From Blastomyces gilchristii SLH14081 (taxonomy: Eukaryota; Ascomycota; Eurotiomycetes; Onygenales; Ajellomycetaceae), in the NCBI RefSeq assembly GCF_000003855.2, contig NW_003101666.1, forward strand, positions 518,678 to 582,677: DNA of 64,000 bases, read 5' to 3'. Positions 11,241 through 23,725 of this stretch are shown here, one piece after another; positions within the stretch are counted from its first letter, which is position 1, and each line of letters starts with the position of its first letter. Position numbers and translations under genes: made by a program. Below the pieces are notes generated by a model. It was not told the DNA's origin. It worked only from the letters and a program-made list of their open reading frames with translations, and ran no database searches.

Positions 11241-12210
11241 ATCGAGGTGAGTTAATAAACGCTAAACTAGAACCGGAGTTCCCCAATATGGCCTGTGTTG
11301 GCGTAGCAAGGTCATTGAAGAACGGTTGAATCCGAAGGTGATGACTTAGGCTGTGCTGGGCGCTGGAAGAGGAATGAAAAATCTCAGCACTAGAGTACTC
11401 AGCTGCATAGATATATGCATTTATGTCCCTTCTAGGATTCTCAAGGTAGCACACACAGCCCGGCAAATTTAGTATTTCGTAGCTTCTGTAGACACCCAAC
11501 GTTAAAACCGTAGAGGGGCCGCGACTGGAAACGCGACTTCACTTCTCCTTCCAGCATGACAGGAGCATTTTTTTCCGATAACGTGAGTCCGAGGATTGCT
11601 CAGGGAACATACAGATTGGAGTTTGATTGCCAACTAAATGTTGAAACTCTGCTCTACCCACCACTGCCTTCTGACTATCTAAAACCCGAGAAATTCTCAT
11701 TACATGTTTCGTTTGAGAGTGTGCGGAGGGAACGGAGGAGATAACGAAAGGGACAAAAAAGAAAGGGAAAAGCAAAAATAGTAATCGGAGGCGAGTCATG
11801 AGCGGAGGTTGGGTTGCAAGGCGAAAATATTGTAAAAGGAAAAAGGAGATTAAATTAAGATTCGCTATATATAGCACAACAGATTACAATGAAAATGTTC
11901 TCCCTAATAACCTCTTTGTACCCAAGATCGTGTTTTGTATCACCCCATGCCTTGGCCGATTTGATTTCGATGCAACCTGATTTTTGAAGAACGAAATGCA
12001 CCGGATGGAACCGAAGGAAACTTTTGATAAATGATCAAAATGATTAAGTGACAAACAAAAGATGGTTTAGGAGAGTTGAACAGGGAAATTATAAATTGAG
12101 AGTGAACATGAAGTGCAGCAAAAGTCATTCCCGTTTTATTTTGTTCTAGAAATGGATGAAAGCAAAGGAGAAAAAAAAAAAAAAAAAGGACAACAGAAGA
12201 GAAAAGAAAC

Positions 12211-13553
<1,343 letters not shown>

Positions 13554-13844
13554 TGTGAGGGTATGCGAATGGGTCACAGAAGAAGTAAAATTAGCGCTCT
13601 GGAGAGGGGGAGGGAGGGTCGGGGAGCGGCAGGGGTTTTTAAAACTCTGGCAGAAGTAATCAAACAGGGAGCACAAAAAAGAAAAGAAACACAGCTAACT
13701 TGCAGGGCAGCGTGGTATTTAAGAAGCAAAATGGTAAGACACAAAATTGAGCTTCGTTTCTTGTCCTGTCGTCACTCTTCCCTTGCTGCGGTGTTTGTTA
13801 CGTAGAAGAAGTTCTGTTCTGGCCGTCGGTGATGCGGGACCGAA

Positions 13845-13851
13845 TGACTCA
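13845..13851. promoter_or_regulatory. Gcn4/CpcA-type site (TGACTCA)
   Basis: TGACTCA lies 292 bp upstream of the DAHP synthase ATG. This heptamer is the known binding site of the amino-acid-starvation regulator Gcn4 (CpcA in filamentous fungi), which controls aromatic amino-acid genes. Function here is inferred from position. Confidence 0.6.
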
Positions 13852-13901
13852 GCGTTTTTTTTTTTTTTTTTTTTTCTTCTTTTTTTAGCCTCCAGTGTCA
13901 C

Positions 13902-13911
13902 ATCACGTGAT
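13902..13911. promoter_or_regulatory. palindromic ATCACGTGAT (E-box / Cbf1 type)
   Basis: A 10-bp perfect palindrome around CACGTG lies about 350 bp upstream of DAHP synthase. The same 10-mer recurs at 22116-22125, upstream of the mL50 gene. bHLH factors of the Cbf1 type recognise TCACGTGA. Confidence 0.5.
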
Positions 13912-16088
13912 ATGCACCATCCCGCCATTTTTTTGCTGTTCGCGAGTACAAAAGCCTTTTCAGACCAGCCAGCTGCGAAACCCACACTCTCCGACTGGTC
14001 AGATTCACTCAGCGAGCAGAACGATCTTCAGGCCAGCCCCCCACAAAAGCCAGCCAGCCGTAAGAACTTAGACAAGTCCATAATTTCAAGTTGGGATGTG
14101 TCGGATCCGCATTTCTGATGGGTTGGGATAACAGGCAGCTGGACAAGGTTTGGGCTTGCAGTTGTCTCCCGGGATCCATCTGCCCATGCCATTGTTACAG
14201 AGCATTCAATTGCCTTTCTCAAAGGAGGTCTTCGGAGCTCAACGATTTCATTGGCTCTGCAGCTCAAGGTTGAAAATTTCTGGCGCCGTCCGATTCGCGA
14301 TCCGCCTGCAGGATTGAGCTCGCCCTTCGTCAAACCAAAAATAGGGATCTCCTGGGGTGCCGGGTGTGGTGCTACGGCCCCACCACCGAGCAATCGCCGC
14401 CCCAGAATTGCCCCGGTAAGATTTATTACTGTCATGCTTGAGTTGTCGCTGGGCAGCCAATGGAACTAGCGCCCAACTTTGGGTTTTATGCTGATGCACC
14501 TTGCCCAGCTCCTTGATCTACAGGGACGACCACCCTCTTTTCCGGACTAGGGACATCCACATCTTCTTCTCAAAATTGGACTTCTCAGCACCCAGTTTAG
14601 GAGGCGGAGCTGTGTAGTTGCTTGTGGGTTGAATCATCCTGCAGTGATGGTGCCAGCTCGTCCAACTCTGCCTTCTTTGGTGGGTAATACAAAGCGATGA
14701 GGTGGGGTGTTGCGAAGAATGAACAGAAGCAGAGACAGCTAGCAAGCTGCAAACGAAGGATACGAATCAAGTAGCATGCCGTGTTTCGGTCGGCACTGCC
14801 GGAACCTTTCACTTGCATTTGTTTGGCTTCAAGGGTTTGGCAGGTCGATTTCGGAAATGTATCCGTTCGGGGAGCTATTGTGATTGATTGATTACTCGGT
14901 TATGATTTCCGACGGCGCCTCCATTTTAAAGAACACTTGCACAAGAAATTCAAGGCGTCAACCAGAGCGGTCCGTGAAGCCCACTTTTATAGGTACGTAG
15001 TACTAACTGAACCCGTCTACTTAGACTCTTCAGTTCATATGACTGTAACAGGAGGGCGTGTTTTATCGCCAGTCCGCAAATGAGTGTTTGATGATGTCAA
15101 CTCAACCTACCAAGCCCCACATTGATGTACGACATTCGTTGCACTGGTTAAGAATAAAAGGTCAGTACGGGCCAGAATGCGATCTGATTCCCCAATCTTC
15201 AGCCTTGGGAAGTCATGAGGGCCAAATCGACGATCAACAGCTTCTTCCAATCAGCTTTTGCCCAAATCCAATTTCAGAGAGCTTGATAATTACATTACTC
15301 TTTTAGTTTGTTAATTGCTAGTTCGAGCCAATTATATGACTCTATCTTTCTAGGCGGTTTAAGTTTAATATACGGAGTAGATACTTTTCGGAAAGCAGCT
15401 GAGAGACAGTTTTGGCTCGGAAACTCAAGCGTCGACGGCAAAAACATTTGCGTGCCCGATGGAGGACAAACAAATCCCAACAGGAAAACAATGCCTTGTT
15501 TAGAACAATTCCTGGTGTATAACATGAAACCAATTCGTTAAGAAATAATACTTGAGCTAGTTCTTGAAAAATTTATGCACTAAGCTGAAAGTAGTTAAAT
15601 CAAAACAAGACTTGAAAGTAAGCAATGGATTAATGTTTCTCCATCTCCGCCAGCCCCGGCTTTATTTTACACTAGTGACACATTAGGGCTAGCGTTTACT
15701 TTTGGCCGCAAGCCCATACAATATGATTGGTCAATTCTGACTTGAACCCCTTATGTAAGCGCCGATCATCAGCCCGACGCTTCAGGATGAGCCGCAACCG
15801 GTTCCAACAACATCCAAGCCGACATCTTCAAACAACTATCTCGAAGGATCAGACAGGAGCAGTATCATGCTCACTGAAACCTCACGTCATGTAGCGCTCA
15901 TTTCTCCTTGGCTCGTCGTCGTTTGCCACGCTCATTAATACCCCGATCTTTGTTTGGATTGACTCCTTCTCTTCCTTTAACTCCCTACAGATACAGCGTC
16001 AAACAGATGTTGTTGGGACGTCTACCGCTCCCATACACTGTTCTATATTTTTCGAGCCTTCGTAGTCACTCCTGGTGAAGAGGTGGAA

Positions 16089-17397
16089 ATGATGTCGGGC
16101 ATATCTGCCAAACGCCAGCGGGAAGATGACTTTGAGAAGGCGGAGTTGGATTGGGAGCGGGGTCGCAAGGTATGTGTTGTTGGACACAAGCCCCATTTGC
16201 TTCTCTCTAAACACGGAGGGCTCTTCATTTAGAATATAACGACCATTCCCACTGTGGATTGTTCTTTAACTTTCTAATACTAATACTTCTCTCTAGAAAC
16301 CGCGACCACTGCCATTCCGAACCTCTCTCACATCAAAACATACCACCCTATTCTCTCAAACTCACCACTTCTTCCCCTCCGCCGATATTTCTCCCCCAAC
16401 CATCACCCCTGTCGAATCTTCAGATGATGACGATAATGGAACGGCATCATACATGGTCATGCCCCCTCAAGGCCAGATGGCGAAAAAAGATGACATACCA
16501 TTCCTTACGATCAGAGTCCATCCATGCCACGACGCCGACTCAGATCTTGAGATGACCGACCCGCCCCGTACCTCTTCGAACCCCATTACCCCATACTCAG
16601 CGATCTTGTCACCAATCCCGCAGAGTTTGATTGTCCAATCTCTCAATATCAGTGGTGGCCGCACTGCAACACCCATTTATGGGCATTTCACTGCGAATAT
16701 GAGCCTCAATACTATGAGAGAGGATTCCAATATTGCAAATGATACCTCTGCATTCATACCTTGCCCCGCTACCGTTTCCGCTAGAGCTGATGTCGTTATT
16801 CCTATTTCTTCTTCCTCTGCTAGTTCGTTACCAGCGTTGACTGATGGAGAGGACTGGTGGCGTCGTCGGAGACTTCCAAGCCCAATCAGCGAAGATGAAG
16901 TCTCTCCCACGACCACATTCCCCCCAATTAATCGGGACTTGAAATCCAATATCTCAACCACCACCGATGATACCTCAACATCTTCATTCCTCACTCTCCC
17001 CTGGGAACGGAAGCCCTCAGCCACGGCGGAACTGGAGCAACAGACTTGGGCACAGCACGACCCCTTAAATCACATCGCGGCACATGCTGCCGCTGCCGCT
17101 GGGAATAGTAAATTTCCCGAACGTAACCACCAACCCATGATCGCTCAAGATAACAGTTGGCAAATCGCAAGTAACCCAGCCATTCGTACTTGGACCCCCC
17201 AACAATCTACAACAACGACAACCACCTTTCCGCAATGCAACGGCATTTTCCCTTTCTCAAATAACGATATATTCCCTCTCCAGAGAGACAAAGCCAGCCG
17301 CCCGCCAAAAGTAAGCATTGCGATGGGTTACCGTGCTGATTGCGATAAGTGCCAGAGACGTGTGCCGGGGCATTATAGCCATATCATTCGTGGGTGA
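16089..17397 (+). CDS. unknown 393-aa fungal protein, C-terminal CCHH motif
   Basis: There are two exons: 16089-16169 and 16297-17397. The donor is GTATGT. The acceptor is CTCTCTAG, preceded by a CTAATAC-like branch site. The first exon gives a charged start (KRQREDDFEKAELDWERGRK) that joins in frame to a Pro/Ser/Thr-rich, mostly disordered body of about 340 residues. The body has an acidic patch (SSDDDDNG), a WWRRRRLPSPISEDE segment and a run of Thr. The last 25 residues are different: an ordered-looking segment MGYRADCDKCQRRVPGHYSH with Cys376, Cys379, His386 and His389 spaced C-x2-C-x6-H-x2-H. That spacing could bind one zinc. The low-complexity body plus a conserved terminal tag suggests a scaffold or regulatory protein. 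I do not recognise a named family. There are two adjacent in-frame ATGs, and the first is used. Confidence 0.8.
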
Positions 17398-18317
17398 TTT
17401 GGAACTTTCCTTTTTCCTTTGGGGAAAGAGGAGGGCGGCCTGATTTGTCCCTTTCTTTTTTCTTTCTCTTTGCTTCTTGCTTTTCCTTTTCTCCATGTAT
17501 TAGAGATTAAAAGCTTTGATGATAAATGACCCCCTCTGTTTTACTTTTGTTTTTTTTTTTTTGGTTCTTTTCTATCATGATTTATGAAGTTGAGTATATT
17601 TGCTTGTCTGTTTCATTTCTTGTTTACAGCTCTCTATTCCCCCCATTTTGTAACAAGAGGTATCATAATTGTTTTTATATGCACATCAAAAAACCTGTGT
17701 TCCTGTTCCTGTGAGTGTCTATAACCTCTAGCTATACATGTATATAGTTCATGATGGTTTTTTTGATTCATGCACGCATGTGATGTTTTTATTTGTGATT
17801 CAGCTGATTGTAACTGTTATTTTATGAGTGAGCATAGCAGTGGATAGGATATATAAACAGGTATATATATACCTAAATGTAATCTGCAAATGAAGGAAAT
17901 TTCTGAATCATCATTGAAAGTATCAGTTGTAGTAATTAATTAATTAAGTTAAGATTAATAAAATTGATAAGAAAGCTGAGGTAAAAAAGATGAATGTTAG
18001 AGACATTTGATGATAAAAACACTGTATGAGAATGATATATAAGAAAATGCCAACAGAAATGCGTAAGGGAAAACAGATAATCAATAAAACAGGCAGTGTA
18101 CATCAAAATCCAACAATAATGGACCATAATCAATGCTCCAGTCCTTGCCCTCCATAATTCCATAATAAACCCACTTCATAAATATCATCGTCATGATCGT
18201 TACCGTTTGTAATATCAAAGTCAAAAACCTTCATACACCACCTCGTCTTCACAATAGAATGGCTTGTAGTCCCCCCTCCCCCGTCTCAATCCCCTGAACC
18301 CACCTCCCTAAACAAAG
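17398..18317. other. convergent intergenic / 3' UTR region
   Basis: This AT-rich stretch lies between a plus-strand gene ending at 17397 and a minus-strand gene ending at 18318, so it should hold both 3' UTRs. It includes CT-rich and T-rich runs at about 17405-17495 and 17540-17565, and short AT repeats. No gene is seen. Confidence 0.6.
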
Positions 18318-18527
18318 TCAACATCCACCTCCATCGCCACCTCCACCACCATCACCACCGCTATACCCGCCGCCCCCTCCTCCACCTCCGCCGTCGTACC
18401 TCGACTTCTTCTTCTTCTTCTTTTTGGCTGGCGGGTTGTATGTGATGGGGTCGCCTGTTTTCGGATCGTAACAGACAGGGCGGTAGGGCTCCGTGTTGTT
18501 ATCTCTGTCCGAGGAGGAGAAGCACAT
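18318..18527 (-). CDS. small Lys/Gly-rich protein, 69 aa
   Basis: This is an intronless 69-codon gene read from the ATG at 18527. The product begins MCFSSSDRDNNTEPYRPVCY, continues DPKTGDPITYNPPA, then has seven consecutive lysines, SRYD, and a glycine-rich tail with single Tyr and Asp residues that ends in Cys. The layout (an N-terminal Met-Cys, a Pro/Tyr stretch, a poly-basic patch and a poly-Gly tail) resembles short uncharacterised fungal proteins, but I cannot name a family. There is no signal peptide. The Cys2 and terminal Cys69 could be modified, but nothing shows it. An in-frame extension upstream to 18809 exists but reads through an AT microsatellite (about 18530-18547), so I prefer the internal ATG. 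Confidence 0.6.
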   Translation of the reverse strand: MCFSSSDRDNNTEPYRPVCYDPKTGDPITYNPPAKKKKKKKSRYDGGGGGGGGGYSGGDGGGGGDGGGC

Positions 18528-20515
18528 CGTATATATATATATATATATTTTCCCTTCTTTTCTTTGCCTGGTGGTGTTTTTTTGTTGATGTAGGTTTGTT
18601 GTTTTTAGCCGAGGGGCTGAGGGGGAGTATTCTTGTGTTTTGGTTTGAGGGGCTGTTAGGTCTGGTGTAGACGGGCAAAAACAGGTTGAATGAAAAGTAA
18701 ACTCTGAAGGTTGATATGTGGTTTTTGACATCGAATCACACAGAAGACGGATTTTGAAGACTTGTGCTAAGGAGACGAAGTAAACAACTCTGTAAGTCCT
18801 GGGGTGCATCCCATATATATATATAGATATGATATTTCAGCGACCAAGGGAGGTTGAGAGGGAAAATCCGCAAAACATCCCCTACTTGATTGATATATTT
18901 AGCATCGAGCTTCACAGCCCAAAAGAAAGAAAAGAGAAAGGAATTTTGCACTAACTACCTGTTAGTCCAGCTAGTTGTATTGTTTCTGCCTTGCTTTTCG
19001 TCTGTGTGACAAACATGACATGCATAGCCCCCTCTCAAGTTGAAAGATTTCTCACATCTTACTTCAATGAAGAAGAGTTTGGAGAAGTAGAATTTGCTTG
19101 TGAAGCAATATGAAAATGCTTATGATAGAAGAAATACGGATCTGCCATGGCCCTTGAGTGAATCGTATCCACCGGCTAGTCAGATGACAAGTAGGGGTAC
19201 GCGACAAGCGTTGCGGCATCCCGGCCCTCCGGCCCTCGAGGCAGATCGACGACGCGATGGAGTCAGAAATATATTTTTAACATTGCAGCCTCATTCTTCT
19301 TCTTCCATGATGATAATTGATCCCTCCGAGGAGTCATTCTTTAAGCGGGGTATGCGCATAGAAGCCGCTTGCTGGATACAGCCTCGCTAAACACTTCGGC
19401 GGTTGCCTGGAAGACGTCGTCGTATCGAGACAGCCACAAAATAGAAAGGCAAACTCGGGAGGCAGACTCCGGGGAAAGTAATTCTCTGAGAGGGGCAAAC
19501 CGCTTGAGTGTGAAGTTTCAGCAATTCTTTTTTATTCATGGATATTGTTTGATATTGAAAGAACCTAGGAAGGTTGTTGAGGTTGAAGGGGTGAAAACCG
19601 ACAAAAAGGTAACTAAATATAGATCAGGGGCGGCGTGAGACGCGCTCTCATTTCTGCATGCCAGCTTCGATCGGCCCATGTTATTATTTCATTTGCTCAT
19701 GACATCTCCGTGTATCTATTTCGTTAACTTATCACTGGAAGGACAAACTAGAAATGTCTAGAGATTTGCATCCGCCTTTTGCTGTCTTTTATTTCTTCCC
19801 CAGCCTCAAGATATCTCGGCCACATAGACACATATCGGGCGGGCTGGAAGGGAAACCGGGACGCTTGCTTATGGCTCCGAAGATGCGATGTACTGTGCAC
19901 GACGAATATCCAATGATAGCAGTTGCCATAATGAGGATACATAAAACGTGATGCATACAATGGAGGTTTATCTTCTAGAAAAGAGGCACATTTTACCGGC
20001 AGAGAAGGTATGCCCTGAGGGCGATTGCCGAGATTTGAGCCGAAACTCTAATTCTCCACAACGATCCAGCTCACGTGGTTTTGCTATCACCAACATCTGA
20101 AGTTGATAATTTTCCCAACCAGATACCAACAAACGACAGCGAGGGATGGGATGGGTGAAGGATTGTAGTCATTGTGAGCGGGCCTTTGGATTGAGTGCGC
20201 TGATCCCTCTTAATGATGATTTCTTTGCTCCATCCATTAATGAATGAATGTTGGGTTGCATGAAACAAATCAGCCAGAGCAGCGGATGTTCTTGCTCTCG
20301 GTTGAGAGCTTAGTCGCCGTCGGCAGCCCGGCGGGGACCCGATCTACACAGCTGCAGGAGTTCAGCTGTTAGCAACACCAAATGATTTCTAGCTTTCCTT
20401 CCTCTCACTGGGCTATACATTATTTCTTCCTCCCAGCATCCAATTTTGATCCCCTCCGTGAACTACCTTGTTTTCCGTTTAATCGCAAATTGGCTTGAAC
20501 AGAGTCACAGCCATC
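18528..20515. other. long intergenic region
   Basis: This is upstream DNA of both the minus-strand small gene and the thiolase. It contains (AT)n runs at about 18530-18547 and 18813-18824. The open frames 19094-19390 and 19369-19638 lack any domain. I see no gene I can support. Confidence 0.5.
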
Positions 20516-21757
20516 ATGTCAGGAAGGGCTCAGAAAGGCCTGCGGCAAATCCTCCAAAAATCCCCCTCCGATGTCGTCATCCTCTCCTCATTGCGAACAG
20601 CAGTCACCCGGGCCAAAAAGGGCGGGTTTAAAGATGCCTGCCCCGAAGAACTGATTTCCCACATTCTTCGCGCCACACTCGCAGCAAACCCGAAGCTTGA
20701 CCCCGCATTGATCGACGACGTAGCCATTGGAAGTGTTCTACAGGAGTTGGGTGGCACAAAGGCAGCTCGAATGGCTCAAATACACGCCGGCTTCCCTCAC
20801 ACCGTTCCTTTCCATACCGTCAGCAGGCAATGCAGCTCTGGATTGGCTGCTATCACTGCCATTGCACACTCGATTTCCGTGGGCGCGATATCAGTTGGAA
20901 TTGGCGGGGGCATGGAATCTATGACGCGCAATTATGGTTCTCGGGGTCTTCCTACAGTTCTGTGGCCGGAGCTGCGCGACTCGCCGTCTAAGGATGCGAG
21001 AGATTGCATTATGCCCATGGGAATAACGTCCGAGAATGTTGCGGAGCGGTATGGAATATCGCGCAAGGACCAAGACTTATTTTCTGCGGAGTCTCATAAG
21101 AAAGCCGCAGCAGCGCAGGAGAAGGGACTATTCGGTACCGAAATTGTACCCGTTACGACTAAAATCTTCCCTGAAGGTCAGACGGATGGCCCGGCGACGG
21201 AAATCACAGTCACTAAAGATGACGGCGTCCGAGCGTCGATCTCTCTTGAGAAACTAGCTGCTCTTAAACCAGCGTTCTCAGCAACGGGATCAAGCACCGC
21301 TGGAAATAGTTCTCAGGTCAGCGATGGGGCCGCTGCCACGTTGCTTATGCGTCGCTCCACAGCAGCTGAACTTGGCCTCACGTCCAGCATCATCGGAAAA
21401 TGGGTGTCCACGCAAGTAGCCGGCTGCGCTCCTGATGAGATGGGTATCGGTCCTTCTGTTGCTATCCCAAAAGTCCTCTCCCACACCGGTCTCTCGATTT
21501 CCGACATTGGAATCTGGGAAATCAATGAGGCTTTCGCTAGCCAGGCTGTGTACTGCATTCGGAAACTTGGCATCGATGAAAGTAAAGTTAATCCCAATGG
21601 CGGAGCAATTGCATTGGGGCACCCGCTGGGAGCAACGGGTGCGAGGCAGCTTGCGACTCTGCTTCCCGAGATGGAGAGGCATGGGGAGCAGGTTGGAGTA
21701 GTAAGTATGTGCATAGGAACCGGTATGGGGATGGCAAGTGTATTTGTCCGGGAATAG
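20516..21757 (+). CDS. 3-ketoacyl-CoA thiolase (acetyl-CoA C-acyltransferase)
   Basis: The product catalyses the last step of fatty-acid beta-oxidation, releasing acetyl-CoA from 3-ketoacyl-CoA. It is a 413-aa, single-exon protein, the usual length for a peroxisomal thiolase. Thiolase signatures are all present: the nucleophile in RQCSSGLAAI (Cys106), the acceptor loop GGGMESMT, NEAFASQ (337-343), GHPLGATGARQ with His369, and the C-terminal CIGTGMGMA with Cys399. The ATG at 20516 is used because the in-frame extension upstream has no ATG. The N-terminus SGRAQKGLRQILQ contains a loose match to a PTS2 signal (R-A-x5-Q-I at 4-12). The C-terminus VRE is not PTS1. Peroxisomal placement therefore rests on family resemblance and this weak signal. 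The absence of a clear amphipathic Arg-rich leader argues against mitochondria. No beta-oxidation partner gene lies next to it. Confidence 0.95.
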   Translation: MSGRAQKGLRQILQKSPSDVVILSSLRTAVTRAKKGGFKDACPEELISHILRATLAANPKLDPALIDDVAIGSVLQELGGTKAARMAQIHAGFPHTVPFHTVSRQCSSGLAAITAIAHSISVGAISVGIGGGMESMTRNYGSRGLPTVLWPELRDSPSKDARDCIMPMGITSENVAERYGISRKDQDLFSAESHKKAAAAQEKGLFGTEIVPVTTKIFPEGQTDGPATEITVTKDDGVRASISLEKLAALKPAFSATGSSTAGNSSQVSDGAAATLLMRRSTAAELGLTSSIIGKWVSTQVAGCAPDEMGIGPSVAIPKVLSHTGLSISDIGIWEINEAFASQAVYCIRKLGIDESKVNPNGGAIALGHPLGATGARQLATLLPEMERHGEQVGVVSMCIGTGMGMASVFVRE

Positions 21758-22115
21758 AGTTTTGGCTGGATTGTGTCATTTTCGGGTTATCCTTTTCATT
21801 TCAACCTTTTTCTTTGTATCCTGAGTTGCAGTCAATTTTCTTCACCTTGCGATACACCAGACTCCTACCCCGAGCAATCTGGATCTGTTGCTTGCTGGCT
21901 CTTGAAATGCGGTTAGATAGTCGGGAGGGAGTGTGCGACGCTATCAAAGTTCTATAGTTGGCGTAATAAAGAACATTGGTTGAAGACGTATGAAAGGATA
22001 TATATAGTTCTATAATCATATTTAAGCAATTTACTTCCTTTATTACCGGATTATCCCTCCAATATCTTTCTGTAGTTTCGGTTCTTCCGCAGTAGAGTAG
22101 TGCTTTTAGGAGAGA
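21758..22115. other. intergenic between thiolase and mL50
   Basis: This holds the thiolase 3' UTR and the start of the mL50 promoter. An open frame at 21801-22019 (minus) is short and AT-rich, with no support. Confidence 0.5.
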
Positions 22116-22125
22116 ATCACGTGAT
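22116..22125. promoter_or_regulatory. palindromic ATCACGTGAT upstream of mL50
   Basis: A perfect 10-bp palindrome lies 86 bp before the mL50 ATG, identical to the one at 13902. In yeasts and filamentous fungi TCACGTGA-type sites are bound by Cbf1-like bHLH factors and are common in promoters of mitochondrial genes. Its role here is inferred. Confidence 0.5.
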
Positions 22126-22210
22126 CCATGTCATTTTCAGCAGCTCCGTTTTCTCTTGCGGAGAAAAATCGAAAAAACCTTCAACGACGAAGTCAACGAA
22201 AACGCCAACA

Positions 22211-23725
22211 ATGTCACTACCAGCACGCCTGTTGGCTCCATTAGAGGGGGCGCCCTCTAGAATATCTAGTGCGTTATACGTCTGTTCGACCTGCAGACGC
22301 CAATGCCTGCCCCAGTCCTTTCGATCTATCAACCACCGATTCCAATTTCGCCAGTACACCCCATCAAACAGCAGCCAAAGTAACGGTAACGGCGACCTTC
22401 CTGTGACTGAAAAACTGCGGAGGAAGCTATGGGGAACCGACAATCCCCCGGGAGTCAAGGATCCGTACGGAAGTGAAAGCCAGCTAGACTATGTCGAACC
22501 AGAAGAACTGTCAAAGGCGGACCCTTACCTCGCATCTGAGTTGGGAGAGGATGAGCAGGGAGTGCGTATTGCCACTGCTGAAGAAAAAGAACGAGCGGAA
22601 TATAAGAGTGCGGATACCTGGGATGGTTTAAGACAGGTTGGCGCGGAGCAATGGTGGGAGAATCCTCCTAAGGCCGAGGATTTTTTTGCACCGTACGTTT
22701 ACTATACATGTCAATCCCTCTATGCTATCGTCGTGTTCAACAATGCACACGGAGCGATGCATTTTCCACTTGCTTCTGAAGATCCCCTTCGGTCGAATGG
22801 GAAAGCATGCCTCCAGTTGTATTCTAACTGCCTCTTACAGATTTATGAGCATCGAGAAAGTCACCTCCCGCACCAAATTCTACCAAATCCTCCACCAAAC
22901 CATGGTCGAAATACTCATCTTGAAAACCATGAACAAGCCTCTCACAGACGGCTGCAATATCATGGGCTACGAAGATGAGATCCTCTCTATCATTAACCAG
23001 GCGGAGGTGACGCCAACTACCGATTTCGCTACTGCATCCCTGACTTTCCCTAGCGAGGAAGCGAAGAAAACTATATATGAATGGTTTTCACAACTTTATG
23101 AACCAGTAGAAGATAGCGCTGAAGCGGGAGCGGAAGAAGTCGACTTTGCTGCGGAATCCACCCAGGCGGACGAGACTCTGCCTGAGGAGGCCAGACAAGA
23201 CGAAATGGATACTAATGACCCAAGACCCTACCGTCCTACGAATCTCGGGTTCCTCGGCATGCCTCTTTCAGACCCCGAGTTCAAATTTGCTGTAAGCTCG
23301 TCCATCTCCCGGCTGTTGTAAATAATACATATGACAATCACAGGGATTTATTCTCGTCCCCTCCTTTTTCGCCCCTCCTCATCTCCCCACCCAACATTAG
23401 CAGAACTGACACAAAAACAAAACAAAAATAGTATCTCAAACGCGCCAGCCAATTAGCCGGCTACCGCATCCCAGACCCAGAAGTGGCCAAAATCACCAAA
23501 CCATCACGACTTATGAGCTTCCTCTCTGAAGTCTCGAAGCCGAAGCCGAAGAAGCTGGCAGAGCACCTCCTTAAGGATAAACGTCTTACCAGCCTGCCCA
23601 ACGTCAAGATCATGGATAGGAGATACACGCCGATCGATAAGGAGAAGGAGATTGGGCGCTGGAAGATTATTGAGGAGGAGTTGACGAGGAGGGGTTTGCC
23701 GGTTACTGGTCGGGCGAGGGCTTGA
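22211..23725 (+). CDS. mitochondrial large-subunit ribosomal protein mL50
   Basis: This is a component of the mitochondrial 54S large ribosomal subunit (yeast MRPL13 is the mL50 counterpart). There are three exons: 22211-22692, 22841-23291 and 23432-23725. Introns are 148 and 140 bp with donors GTACGT and GTAAGC. The product is 408 aa. Residues 1-50 form a basic, acid-free leader (MSLPARLLAPLEGAPSRISS...) suited to mitochondrial import. The ribosomal L50 core follows from about residue 100 and runs across exon 2 (TKFYQILHQTMVEIL ... YEWFSQLYEP). It is broken by an acidic Glu/Ala-rich insert at about 265-300, then continues into exon 3 (KRASQLAGYRIPDPEVAKIT) and ends in a basic helix. An upstream in-frame ATG at 22100 would add a non-leader segment and is not used. 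Assignment rests on the conserved core and tail as I remember them. Confidence 0.88.

Larger units (their letters stand above)
13554..16088. other. long intergenic region with T tract
   Basis: This is the upstream region of DAHP synthase (minus) and of the plus-strand gene at 16089. It holds a long T tract (about 13855-13887), the TGACTCA and ATCACGTGAT motifs, and open frames at 14028-14435 and 15308-15541 with no domain and no splice support. I see no convincing gene. Confidence 0.5.

Noticed and set aside
11539..11799. Minus-strand frame starting like a signal peptide (MTRLRLLFLLFPFFFV)
   Set aside because: The hydrophobic run comes from a purine-rich low-complexity stretch. The rest shows no motif, no cysteine pairing and no promoter, so a secreted protein is not supported.
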